From Lasiodiplodia sp. COLG20 (Eukaryota; Ascomycota; Dothideomycetes; Botryosphaeriales; Botryosphaeriaceae), in assembly GCA_009801085.1 (NCBI GenBank), contig VNWV01000007.1, positions 310,001 through 374,000 of the forward strand: a DNA stretch of 64,000 nt, in the 5' to 3' direction. Below, in pieces: positions 1 through 10,616 of the stretch (position 1 is its first letter; every line of letters begins with the position of its first letter). A program made the position numbers and the translations under genes. The notes under the pieces are model-generated. The model ran no database searches, was not told the DNA's origin, and saw nothing but the letters and a program-made list of their open reading frames with translations.

Positions 1-1010
1 CAATGCAAAAGGCCTATTCGTCATAAACTTGATGGTTCCATACGTCTCGAACGTTGCAACTACAAAGAAGTGTTAAAATGCAATGCAGGCACTGCATTTT
101 GATGTCTTTGAGCATTACAGCCAAAGATCTTATATTCGGAGGAAAAACGTTGTGATATGACTTCAACGGTATCTGTGGTGTTTATCGGTTACAGGGTCTT
201 CCCCAACATGAGCCCAACCATGGTCCGACGCACCTCGCCCTTTCCATAGTGCAAAACAGCCAAGAAAATGTGGACACCTTTATCCGTCTACCAAGCATGC
301 AGAGTAAATTTACAATTGATTGGATGTAGGGGCGGACAAATCTTTGCGAATGCGCAGGTATTTAATGCTGCCGTTACACTTGATAGCGGGAAGCCACGGA
401 TTTGTATATGATCAAAGAATAGCACAGGCTACTGTGATTTCTTTGTTTCAATCTAGATGCTCATTGAGATAATAGCTCCGGTTGACGCTTCATCTCAGTG
501 GGCCTTTGAGAGTGTAAAGGCACGCTAATTGTTTCGACCAGTTTGTTGAGAGAAGGGATGTAGACAAATTGTCCAGTCCAGGAGTCTGCGACATATCCTT
601 TTGTTGGCAAAGAGAATTTCCAAGAATAAATTGGAGCAAGTTAAGTAGCGTTGAGTTCTATTTTCGAGTCAAGCCCAGAAGAGAAGCTTGCGGGACATAA
701 AGAGTTGGAGCTAGTGCCAACTGTATGAAAGTCATTACTGTTACATCTTGGGACGCTGTCAGAGAAATCCATATGATATTCTCTGTAGAACCAATCACTG
801 CTCATTTGAAATTTGCTCGTAGCTAATTCTTGATCAAGGGGTTGTCTCCCTTTTTAGTGCACTGTACGGACTCGAGGCCCGATTCTCCGGCAGGTTTCCA
901 TATTTTACTCAACAACTATCCACACTATGGTTCATTTCATATATTCTCTTCTATTCTTGTATCCTCCTTGCTCATCGCTTTTCTCACAACATTCAGACTG
1001 AGCCGCCAAG
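1..1010. other. intergenic, no gene seen
   Basis: No open frame with recognisable protein character was found on either strand. The only structure noted is an imperfect inverted repeat at 75-100 with arms AAAATGCA/TGCATTTT. The last ~100 bases are pyrimidine-rich and probably hold the promoter and leader of the secreted protein starting at 1011. Confidence 0.5.
75..100. repeat. short inverted repeat
   Basis: AAAATGCA and TGCATTTT flank a 10-base centre; extending inward gives about 10 of 11 pairs. It could form a small hairpin or be a dyad binding site. Nothing links it to a function. Confidence 0.4.
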
Positions 1011-1864
1011 ATGAGGTCTCGTTCCATATTTCTCGCGTTGCTCAGCCATTGTGCCATTGTTGTGCTTTCTGCGCCATACCCGCAATGGAACGAACCTGGT
1101 GGTGGCAAAAACGATGTGGATCCCTGTAACAACCCTGTTGATCCTTGTAATAAACCTGTTGGCCCTTCAGGAGGGTAAGCAACAAGAAGCTCCACAAATC
1201 CAAGAGTTCGAGCTCATTCAGGGATAGATGCCCCCCGGACTGGCAGATGGATCCGTATCCAGAGAATTACTGCCAGCAGGAATGTCCCGAAGCTTGTGCC
1301 CAGCCGGCCACGTTCCAACCTCCGGTCATGTCCGCTCCTCCACCGATGTCGCGCCCTGAAACAGTCACAACCACAAGCGTGAGCCGGCAAACTGTTCAAG
1401 CAGAACCCGTCACCAACGTCATGACCGTTACGTCAAGCTCTGTCGGGACAGTGACTACAACGACGAGTTCGTTGGGTACATCTACGGCAACGCTCACCAA
1501 AGTTCAAACTGCCAAAGCCTCTACGATGACCGTCACGACGACGAACGAGGTGGTCGGATTCCAGACCACACGAACGCTTATGAGTATGTCCACAAGCACC
1601 ACTACCACTGACATTATGGTGACTACCACCATGACTGCGAAGTCAGTGAGCGGAGGGAAGACCACAATGGCGACGACGGTCACGAAACCCACGGCCCCAA
1701 CAGATAGTACCTCCTTCATCTCGCCGACTGATGGTGCCTCACCGACTGGCGTTCCAGACGACTCTGATCCAGACGACTCTGATCCAGACGGCTCTGATCC
1801 AGACGGCTCTGATCCAAACGACTCTGACCCTCCACCACCAGCCGCTGTCCGCAATTTTGCTTGA
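1011..1864 (+). CDS. small secreted Thr/Ser-rich protein with Asp-Ser-Asp-Pro repeats
   Basis: Two exons (1011-1174 and 1222-1864) joined over a 47 nt GTAAGC-CAG intron give 268 residues. The intron restores frame: exon 1 ends two bases into a Gly codon. The first ~20 residues (MRSRSIFLALLSHCAIVVLS then APYP) form a clear signal peptide. A Pro/Cys-containing segment follows (about residues 32-75; CPPDW, ENYCQQECPEAC), then a ~120-residue Thr/Ser/Val stretch suited to O-glycosylation, then an acidic tail of five PDDSD-type units. No GPI signal is seen, so it is probably extracellular or wall-associated. I recognise no catalytic family. The start is chosen because it supplies both the signal peptide and the correct splice phase. 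Confidence 0.75.
1754..1828 (+). repeat. 15-bp tandem repeat, five units, inside the secreted protein gene
   Basis: Five head-to-tail copies of a CCAGACGACTCTGAT-like unit encode Pro-Asp-(Asp/Gly/Asn)-Ser-Asp. The unit length keeps frame, so copy-number changes would lengthen or shorten the acidic tail without breaking the protein. Units differ at only one or a few bases, which suggests recent expansion. Confidence 0.9.
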
Positions 1865-3080
1865 AGCGTAATTCGAGATGACGGTGACTGATGACGTACA
1901 CAAGGCTCTTGAACCATCTCCTTGGTCTCACCTCAACAAATCAAGCTCTTCAAAGCCCAGTGACTATTTATTAGTCACATTTGGTGTGGATGAACAAGCT
2001 GAAAATAAGGTTGAAAATTTTTCTTTGAATTGTAACAGCAATGTCGATTTTTGTTTGGTGTTAATGTGCTCGGCTAAAGAGTTCCAAATTGAGGATGCAT
2101 TACTCCATTTGCGTCATGTGATTGAATTATTGGTGAAAAGGTTTAGTGGAAAGAAGGATAAATTCCGATTACCGACTTCTCATCAACAAGAGAGACAAAA
2201 TTGTGTGACGGTAACCATCGAGACACGGAAAAGCATGCTCAATAGTTCGGAGCCAAGAAAGCACGATTCGAATCTTTGACAGCATCTTGCAAGGCCAAGC
2301 ACAACTTAGAGCCGTATTGCAACTGGATGAATCCTACGCCCAGACGGAATTGCCGTAGATAAGTGCTCACCGCGTCGGACCATGTATATTCATATATGGG
2401 TTCTTCTATTACAAGTGCTTGGCTGCTTCGATCCCATTGGTGTAGTTATTGTCGATCCTCGTAGCGCCGGAAGAATTACCTATGCTGCGCCCGACAACCC
2501 GTTTGCTCATGGGTGGGATGCACAGCCTCGCACCATGCGCCTGGTAGTTGATTCCTCACCGTTGGATGATCTGTCCCAGGATTCTTCTTTGAATGTGGTT
2601 GCAAAAGGGGTTCGCATTCATGCGAGAGGTAGATGTTACTTAAACAAGTAGTCAGCTACAAGTGTATGCTTCTAGAGCTTACAAAGATGTTCTATCTCTA
2701 TATTAGCTATTTTATTAGGCTGCCACGAATGAGTGAGTCTCGCTTTGTGCCTCCACCCCCGCGTTCTTCCCCGCAACCGCCAAGACAATCCCCCGCAACG
2801 ACGACAATGCTTTTCCGTCCGGCGGTGATCATTACTTTCCGGAGATTTCTTTGTTCATGTTTCAACATCGGAAAAGCAACCAGAGATGATGGTGTGGATT
2901 GTCTTGGAGCCGATCTTGGCCAAAAATCAATAAAATGCAATGCATCAACTTCTTGGTAACACCCTCGGGTAGCTTCTGAGGAGGTATATAAAGGCTGAAT
3001 GAGGTTGTCGAAATGTCCCATTCTCTGGTCTCGACTCCCAAGTCTCGCTGGCGACAGTCAGAGGTGAACAAATTTTCATC
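1865..3080. other. intergenic with two unassigned open frames
   Basis: Two short forward frames were looked at: 1878-2279 (133 codons, 13 bp after the previous stop) and 2382-2651 (89 codons). Neither has a signal peptide, domain motif or convincing splice partner, so neither is called. The last ~100 bases hold the GH105 promoter. Confidence 0.5.
2985..2992 (+). promoter_or_regulatory. TATA box of the GH105 gene
   Basis: TATATAAA lies 89 bases before the GH105 start codon, a usual distance for a fungal TATA box with a short leader. This is a motif match only. Confidence 0.55.
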
Positions 3081-4386
3081 ATGAAGTCTTTCATACTGGC
3101 CGCTACAGCCCTGGCCAGTGCAACCCTGGCTTCGGCAAAGGTATCCCTACCCAATGGATGGTTCAAGATCTCTCCGGATGACAAAATCAAACATGAAGAG
3201 TTCCACGGCAAGCCAAGATACCTGACATGGATGGCCGACTCCCAAATCAAGCACGGCGTCGAGCCCACGTTCGCCTACACCGTCTCGGCCTACCTCTCCG
3301 GTGTTCTGCGTGCGTACGACCGGACCGGAGACGAGAAGTACTACGACTACGTCAAGCGGCACGCCGACATGGTCCTCTACCCGGCCTGGAACGGCGACAT
3401 CCTCCTCTACAACAACAGCAACTCAATCGACGACATCCGCTTCGGGCACACCTTCCTGGACGTCTACAACCTCACCGGCGGCTCGCCCATCTACAAAGCG
3501 GCGGCGCAGACGCTGCGCGACCAGATCGCACGCACGGGGCGCAACCCGGATGGCGGCTTCTACCACCGGTACCCGGTGTACATCGACCAGATGTGGCTGG
3601 ACGGCATCTACATGCTGGACGTCTTCTACGCGCGGTGGACGCACGAGTTCGAGCCCGACAACACGACGGCCTGGGACGACATCGCGCTGCAGTTCGACCT
3701 GATCGACGCCGGCACCACCGTCGACCGCGACCGCACCAACGGCCTGCCACTGCACGGATTCGACTACGCCAAGACCACCGTCTGGGCGGACCCGGACACG
3801 GGCGCCGCGCCCCACGTCTGGGGCCGCGCCGTCGGCTGGTACGTCATGGCGCTCGTCGACACGCTGGACTACTTTCCGGAAGCCCACGAGGGCCGCGGGC
3901 GCCTGCTCAGCTACCTGCAGTCTCTGGCGGATGCCCTCGTGGAGGCTCAGGATCCGGAGTATAAGGGGTGGTACAACATCATGGACCCCGGCCTCGAGAA
4001 GCGGTCGGGCAACTACATCGAGAGCTCCGGCTCCAACATGTTCGTGTATGGTCTGCTGAAGGCGCTGCGGCTGGGCTACATCGAGGGCGACAAGTACCTC
4101 GACGCCGCGCTGGACGGGTACGAGTTGATGACCGAGACGTTCGCCGAGGAGCGGAAGGAGGACGGCACGTTGGATCTCGAGTGGACGGCGCAGACGGGAA
4201 GTCTGAGCTCGAATGGCACTTTTGAGGTATGCAGCATCTTTGCACTGTTTCGTTTTGGACGTTCCGCTGATTACTTGCCCGCAGTATTATGCCAGCATTC
4301 CCGTGTACGAGAATGACTTGAAAGGGGTTGCCCCTTTTCTCTTCGCCAGCTATGAGTATGAGCTCTACCTTGAGGGAAAGAACTGA
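3081..4386 (+). CDS. secreted glycoside hydrolase family 105 (unsaturated rhamnogalacturonyl/glucuronyl hydrolase)
   Basis: Exons 3081-4226 and 4285-4386 flank a 58 nt GTATGC-CAG intron and give 415 residues, normal for GH105. Residues 1-19 (MKSFILAATALASATLASA) are a signal peptide, so the enzyme should be secreted. The family removes unsaturated uronic acid from oligosaccharides left by pectin or rhamnogalacturonan lyases. Visible family features are the alpha/alpha-barrel pattern, the DQMWLDGIYM block carrying the usual catalytic Asp, GRAVGWYVMALVDTLDYFPE in the second half, and a C-terminal ND-KG-APFLFASYEYE block that appears only after splicing. The coding strand is much more GC-rich than its flanks, with strong C/G third-position use suggesting high expression. 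GH88 is a less likely alternative. Confidence 0.93.
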
Positions 4387-6833
4387 CGCCAAGAATAAAT
4401 GTGTTGTCTGGCGCCGTTGGTTAGTAGTGTGAGCACAGCAAGGAAACCTGGAGATAATGAGCCGGTCAAGATAGGTGGCTCGAATTATAGACGAGTAAAC
4501 TAAATGCAAACATACATATATTGAGATCCGTTGCTGTCGTTGAAAGGTGAATGATGATGAGCAAATTGCCCACATGAGTCCATAGCAGTGCGCTGTGTGG
4601 AAGTTTGATGGACAGAATCTGGACAGAAGCGGATGGTCACTGCTCAGTTTCGTCAGGAACACCTCCGTACTCGTATAAGCGACTGCGCTTTTTTAGGCCG
4701 TATGTCTTTAATTGCTTGATTGTAAATCAAAGAGCATGATAGGACCGCTTTCTCCCGATGACTCCCGCGAACCGAAGCACCAACGGGCCGGGGGTTCAAG
4801 GCGACATTTGTAGGAATGACTCGCCTTACTGATTCGCGAAAGAGTCAGAATGGTTGAGCGGAGAAATCCTTGAGCTAAATAACGGGTTACGCTCTGCCGG
4901 TTTGCCGTGCAGGGGTATCCGGGGTCAGATCGCACGTCAAATGTGTGTAAATCTGGAGAATGTCACCAACGCCGTATGCTTGAGCTGGATCCAGTTAATT
5001 CATCATCTGTTCATGGCAAAACATCTTGGCATGTGAAACTTTGTTGCGCGCATTAACTGAGCTGAGCGGTGATACGGATTACATGGGAGACCCGTTCATC
5101 TCAACCATCTTTACGATCCTTCGATTCTAACCAGAATTGAAGAAGAAGAGGTAGCAAAATCCGCTTGACCCTGACTCGGAGACGCTTTATGATTGGGGGA
5201 AGCATCAGGCAGACGAGAAGTGCGGGGCGGACCGATTGAAAAGCACCGTGCGTTTCAACGCGAGATTCTTCGATAAGGATGCGAAAGAACTTGGCAACGG
5301 TCTTGGTCCATCCGCGCCTTAGTTTCAACCAATACAAACACGAATCTTTTCTCGTCACGAGCGGTTCGATCGAGCGGGCGGGAATCTTGGGCCGGGGATT
5401 CTATCCGAGACATCGCTCGGCCAAATGTACGGTCAGATCAACTCGATAGCCTCTGATTTGGAATTTGTTGAAGATCTCATCCGAGCATGAGGAGCCTTCC
5501 GTGATACCCCTAAAGTGTCGTCACCGCCTCGATTACTTCGCAACGCGTGGCATCATCGAAACTCCACTTGCCCAGTGATACATGAATTAGTAAAAGTGGC
5601 ACCTGGTAAGGCCCGCGATGACTAAATGAATGATCTGCGATGCTTTTGCTGGGAAAGATGGAAACTGGAAGCGTTGTCACAACGCTAGGAGCCAAGGCGA
5701 GACGGGATCTGAGCCGACACGCGATCAGAGACGGATCTCATGTGATTCACCAGCCTCCTGAATTTTAATTTGCGCTTGTGATAAGCACGCAGTCTAACAT
5801 CGCCGCAGCATGATACGCCAACGATCTTCATGCGTATCTGGCTAACTTGCGGACTTGGGCGAAGAGCGACGCTTAACCAATCTCAGAATGTATCCTAAAG
5901 TAAAGCAGCCTACGACATCATCCAGCCGTCATGCTATTTTTAGCCGGTTTTCGGAAACTAATAGAACAGACCACCATCTAACGTCGTTGAAATAGTGAGC
6001 CAGGCCCACTAATTTCTCCAGAGAATGAGGCACATAAGCCACGAGGAGCAAACTTCACGTGGTCTGCAGATTTCCTTGGCAAGAATTGGCGTCTACGCCC
6101 CTTCCTCTTGAACTCGCTTAAACCCCTCTTTTGATGGAGATAAACGGGTTTCATTTTCTTACGACGTACCAGAGGAGCGCCTGGAGCCACGAGTAATCTC
6201 ACCGTCACATGCTGATGCGCAGGCCAACATGTTACGCATGCCGAGGCCAAAGTTCCCTCCCCTAAGATCACCTTGAATACAGAAGTCCACAGCATATCTA
6301 GCATTCACTGTCCCGCACTTTTGGACCTATGTGCACTTGGTGGTGAGTGGCACTACGCATCGAAGGACTGGTTGCTCTGGAATGGCGAAGTCATCAAGCG
6401 CCGGAACTTCGTGTTGATCGCATCAAGACCGAGTATTCACTCCAGCTTTGATCGAAAAGTGAATCGTGTGCGGCAGTTCAAGCATTGGCGAGGGCGGGTA
6501 TCTCCGCATTACGAAGTCTGTGGCGTATATCAGGCATGATCTACAACGGTAGTTTGGGGGGCTTCTAGGGTATTAAATCTGTATCAGATCCCTTTTGAAC
6601 CTTGATGGCTGTGTATTGGACCGTCGATTCGGCCCGCTGTTCTCGGGTTCGGGTCTAAGTTGACCGGTGGCCCGTGGCCCATGATGCTTGTCGAACTCCA
6701 CTGTCATGGATTCAGTTCTGGCATCATGCAATGCCCAAGCAGCTCATGAGTCGCAATTTCGATCACTGGTACATAAGCAAGATGGCGAGAAAGCTGCCGT
6801 TGAAACATCAACCCACACACTTCTCACATCGAG
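4387..6833. other. 2.4 kb gene-free interval
   Basis: Open frames here are short (108 codons at most) and lack domain motifs, signal peptides or consistent splice sites on both strands. No terminal repeats or transposase remnants were seen. A GGGGGTTCAAGG run near 4790-4801 superficially resembles a tRNA T-arm but lacks the conserved bases. The last few hundred bases should contain the bZIP promoter. Confidence 0.45.
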
Positions 6834-8117
6834 ATGGATACATCGGGCTGGTTTGTGCCGCCTTTGCCTTTGGTACCAGATGCCTCAATGACAGTCGACT
6901 CACTTGATGTTCATACATGGTCGAATGAATTGAATGTGCGCGCGGTGATCCAATCTTTTCTTTCCCTGTTATAGAACATGGTCACCTATAGTGTAGGTTT
7001 GATTCGTTGCTTATATCGGTCCTAGGGTACAGCAACGTTCGACGGCTCGGGTGAATACGACGGCACCGTCTATTCATCAACCTACTACGAGAATTCTTCA
7101 CCGCACTACTTGGAGCCCCTTGGCAGCTTCACCCACAATCACTTTACCGGATTCGGGGCGCATTCAATACCAAACCAATCGATCTTCTTTACGGCCGAAA
7201 CACCGTCGTCAAGCTCGGCTCAATTAACAACAACAACTACCTCGGGTCGGCTGCCATTTTCGGCATCCACGTCCTCCACAAGTCGACCATTCTCTTCATC
7301 ACAACGACCATCCGCATCACACCACCGACCATTTCCACTCTCCTACACCCCAGGGCAACAAACGCCCCACGCCGCACAACCACCACCTCCTCCGCCACCA
7401 TCCGCCTCCCAGCCTTCTCCACCAGCCTCGACGCCAACAACAACGACAACAACAACAACCGCTCCCTCCTTCTCCTTCTCCATCTCCTCCTCCTCCGCAT
7501 CCTCGACCTCCTCCCCACCAACATGCACGCCCACGCCCACGCCGTCGCAAGCGCCCTCCTCACCACCGCCATCCGCCAAACCCGCCATGAGCGAGCGCCG
7601 CCGCGCCCAGAACCGGCGCGCGCAACAGGCCCACCGCGACCGCCGCGCGCAGCACCAGCAAAGCCTCGAAGCCAGGGTAGCGGAGCTGCAAGCGCTCGAG
7701 CGGACGCTGCGCGAGGAGAACGGCGGGTTGCGCTGGGAGTTGCTGCAGGTGAACAATATACTGGCGGTGGAGAGGGCAAGGCGGCGGGAGGAGGGGGAGA
7801 GGAAAGCGGTGCAGAGGCGGGACGAGGGGGAGGGGGTGGTGGTGGGGAGTGTTGGTGGTGGAAAAGGGGGAGGAGCGGCAGGAGGGGGAGGGGGCGGAGA
7901 AGAGAGCGGGTGGGGGTGGAAGGGGGTTGTGGAGGTGTGGGATAGGGTGTTGAGGCATCCGGTGGTTGAGAGTGGTGGGGTGAGTGTGGTGGATGTGGTA
8001 GAAGAGTTGAGGGGTGGAGGGAAAGGGGGAGCGGCGGAGGGTCGGAGACTGTTGGTTGATGAGAGGAGGATTGATGAGGTTGTGGAGAAGTGTCGCCAGC
8101 GTGGTGGCTTGTGTTGA
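6834..8117 (+). CDS. Yap/AP-1-like bZIP transcription factor
   Basis: The model joins a 34-codon exon (6834-6935) to 7026-8117 over a 90 nt intron (GTGCGC...CTAG), giving 397 residues. Both sides are in phase 0 and the long frame is open upstream to the acceptor, but the first exon is less certain than the rest. The N-terminal half is Ser/Pro/Thr/Gln-rich, typical of a transactivation region. The basic region reads RRRAQNRRAQQAHRDRR, with the N-x-x-A-Q-x-x-x-R pattern of fungal Yap1-like factors. A heptad zipper with regular Leu/Val positions follows (LEARVAELQALERTLREENG, then LRWELLQVNN). A Gly-rich linker with GGGGGG runs follows, then an acidic C-terminal helix. No redox Cys-rich domain of the Yap1 kind is visible, so an oxidative-stress role should not be assumed. 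It is convergent with the kinase downstream. Confidence 0.82.
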
Positions 8118-8294
8118 GGACTCGTCTTTACTTGATGTAGAGTTCAGTGTCCATTCAGCCCGGATACACAATTATTGATGTAGAGTTCACGACTTCAGTG
8201 ATAACATAGAGTTGGAATGAAGTGTTTTGAGATACCCCATTTTACTCAATTTTCATCCTCTGATTACAAAAGCTTGCCACCTCCTCATTAATCA
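8118..8294. other. convergent intergenic between bZIP and kinase genes
   Basis: This 177 bp AT-richer spacer between two stop codons must hold both polyadenylation regions. No other structure is evident. Confidence 0.6.
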
Positions 8295-10312
8295 CTAGAA
8301 ATTGTGCAGGACATTCTGACCCAAGGGGTATTTGTCTGGCACAAAGCTGACCGCATTCGGTCCACTTGGGGCAGGATCATTCTCTCTCCCAGCATACTGT
8401 TGGCTTATATCATTGCACCCGTCCATGACTTCATCCCATAGATCCTCCAACGAAATTCTATCCGGTGGAGAGAAGGCCATGCACTGGTACACCAACTCCA
8501 CCAGCCGTCCCGAATACGCCGGTCGGAGGGGCAGATGGAATCGTGGGTCCCGAAAGTGGAAGTTCTCCCGCGGAGGCAGGTCCGCGCCGCCGGGAGCCTG
8601 AGAGTAGTCGACGACGATGTCCTGTGGCTGCGTGGGGTCGTAATTGGAGCCGCTTCCGCCCCAGGTGGCAAGCATGCACCAGATGGTCATACCGATCTCC
8701 CAGACCATCGTCCACGAGTGGATGCCCGAGTTGTCTGGCGGCACGTTTGCGGGCCACGGATCGGGCCATGGGAGCGGAGTGTGCGGCAGGTCGGCGTTGA
8801 GGCGGGCAACGGTAGGTCCCACGCGAGCCGCGTTGTACCCGTTGCTTTGCAGTTTCCAATCGACGCGGCTGAAACTCTCGGGCGCCATGTGGCTAGGCGT
8901 TCCGTAACGCTGGAAGTCTGGAGGATTCGCCCTCCGCCTGTATCCTCTCGCATTGTGCCGGTCATCCAGCCCGTGGTGAGTTGTCCACGCCATGCCGAAA
9001 TCGCCGACTTTGGGCTTCGGGTAGCGGCGCGCCCATACCAGCGGCTCTTCAGGATCAGGGTGGTCCAGCCAGATGTTGGTGGGCTTGAGGTCAGTATTGA
9101 CCTTATGCTCCCAGCCCGGCCTCAGACCCCTACCTGCATGTCCATTCCAGCAGACGAGCGAAACTTCGGTCAAGACTTTGAAGCAGTACCAGATAAAGGG
9201 CTCTGGTATCAAATGCCTCCTGCGACGGTAGACCCTCTCAATCAACGTCCACAGTGTGTCGTGCGGTACCCAGTCGGTGATGATACGCTTGGTTAGACAC
9301 TTGTGGTCTTTCTCATTATTGAGCGAGTGATGTATGAAGCCCACTACGTATCGAGGACAAGCATCGGAGAGTAATCTGTGCGCATGACCTTCCTCTTTGG
9401 ACAGGCGGTATCCGCCTGGATTCATGCGGCTGTGCTCCGGACGCCGCTCTCTTTTGAGTACAATCGTCTGGCTACTGGTTAGCAGGGATGCCACCCTCAT
9501 GGATTTGATAAACCTACGCTCAATGTACGATCGGCTCCATCTACCAGCCTGTATAAAGAAACCAGAACGCGGAAGTTGCCCCTGACGTCATCTGGCCTCG
9601 TATATAAGACCTTGTGGAATGTCCAATGCCCGGGCGCCGACCCGAGCCTACGATCTCGAACCTCCTTTCGTGCCTCCGTTCGGGCTAATGCATGCTCCTC
9701 ATCTGTCACCGGGGGGTCAGGGTTATTTCCTGGAACTACGGGTGCTGCAGGCGTTTTAGGCTCCCGGCGGCCTCGCGCTTGCCTGATTGCCTGTACGTAT
9801 TCGTTGTGGAACGCCTTTAGTTCATCACTAGAAGCAATTTTGCGTTTTTGAGCTATGAACTGATCTGTAACCGGTGAGTAACATGCTACCAGAAAGTAAT
9901 GACGTGCCATACTTCGCTTAGGGTCGTATGCCCTATCTTTGGTGAAGTGATCGAGATCGAACTGAACGACAAGTTCAGGATCCGGACGAACGTCGCGGCG
10001 GGAGACATGTTGGTTGCAAAGTTCGAACTTTAGTGGCCATTTCTTTTCCGCAAGGTACTGGTATCGTCGCTTCTCGTTCTCGGGAAGCCTTGCGAATTGA
10101 TGGGAAAGGTAGTTCACAACTCTTTTGCCTTCATGACACATCAACAACTGCCCGGGAGAAATGTTGCACACTCAGAACTTACGCCTCTCATTTTTCTTGG
10201 GCTTTTGCAGCAGAGCGATTGCGTCATAATTTCTCCGTCGGGCCTCTTCTGCAAACTTCTCCTCGATGTAGGCGGTGCGAGCATTTTCCACGACGCGCGT
10301 GCGTAGCGGCAT
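8295..10312 (-). CDS. divergent protein kinase
   Basis: Three exons (10312-10183, 10128-9611, 9548-8295) give 633 residues. Intron 1 (54 nt) has a GTAAGT donor. Intron 2 (62 nt) has a weak GTCTTA donor but restores frame exactly. The N-terminal ~210 residues are basic and charged and not recognised. Kinase motifs follow: a likely VAIK-type Lys at ~248 (IVLK), the catalytic loop TDLKPTN with Asp ~369 (the His of HRD is replaced), the metal-binding GDFG with Asp ~399, and YGTPSHMAPE ending at ~440. A WSxGMTIW-like helix and a C-lobe Arg follow. No glycine-rich G-x-G-x-x-G loop is visible where it should be, just at the exon 2/3 junction (GHWTFHK then AGRWSRS). The protein may be a weak kinase or pseudokinase, or the junction may be slightly different. 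Fungal lineage-specific Ser/Thr kinases with this HMAPE pattern are common. Confidence 0.78.
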
Positions 10313-10616
10313 TTTCAAGGCTTGAGAAATGCAGCAGAATGTGGGTCACTGGTACTGAAGGGAGCTAAATAAATGACGTTGAACAAGTGATTGACAACAA
10401 AGAACGGGATTCTTTGCCGTATATTCCGCAAAGGGAAGCGTCGGGCACAACCTCCGAAACACAAAGAATACTGGATGATTTTCTTTGACTATTTTCTTTA
10501 GGACAAGTTGAACGAGAGCATTGCAATTCTTTTGGCATTTCTTTTCATTCTTTGGAAACGCGCTGCATTCCCCTGGGTCGTTTCGTTTGATCTTCCATTC
10601 CGTTTCCAAGCGTCGT
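10313..10616. other. spacer: aminotransferase 3' end and kinase promoter
   Basis: A 304 bp AT-rich interval between two genes on the same strand. CAAAGAA-like runs recur but no TATA box or terminator-like element could be singled out. Confidence 0.5.

Noticed and set aside
1878..2279. 133-codon forward frame just after the first gene
   Set aside because: No motif, signal peptide or splice partner; composition resembles surrounding non-coding DNA.
2382..2651. 89-codon frame with a hydrophobic start
   Set aside because: The hydrophobic stretch is not a convincing signal peptide and no homology pattern is seen.
3227..3964. 245-codon frame inside the GH105 gene
   Set aside because: Arg/His-rich shadow of a GC-rich gene in another frame.
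4785..4810. tRNA-like T-arm GGGGGTTCAAGG
   Set aside because: Does not fit the conserved GGTTCRANNCC box and no acceptor stem or A box could be paired with it.
10129..10182. A 35-nt intron (acceptor GGGCAG) in the first kinase gene
   Set aside because: It leads to an immediate stop; the 54-nt version keeps frame.
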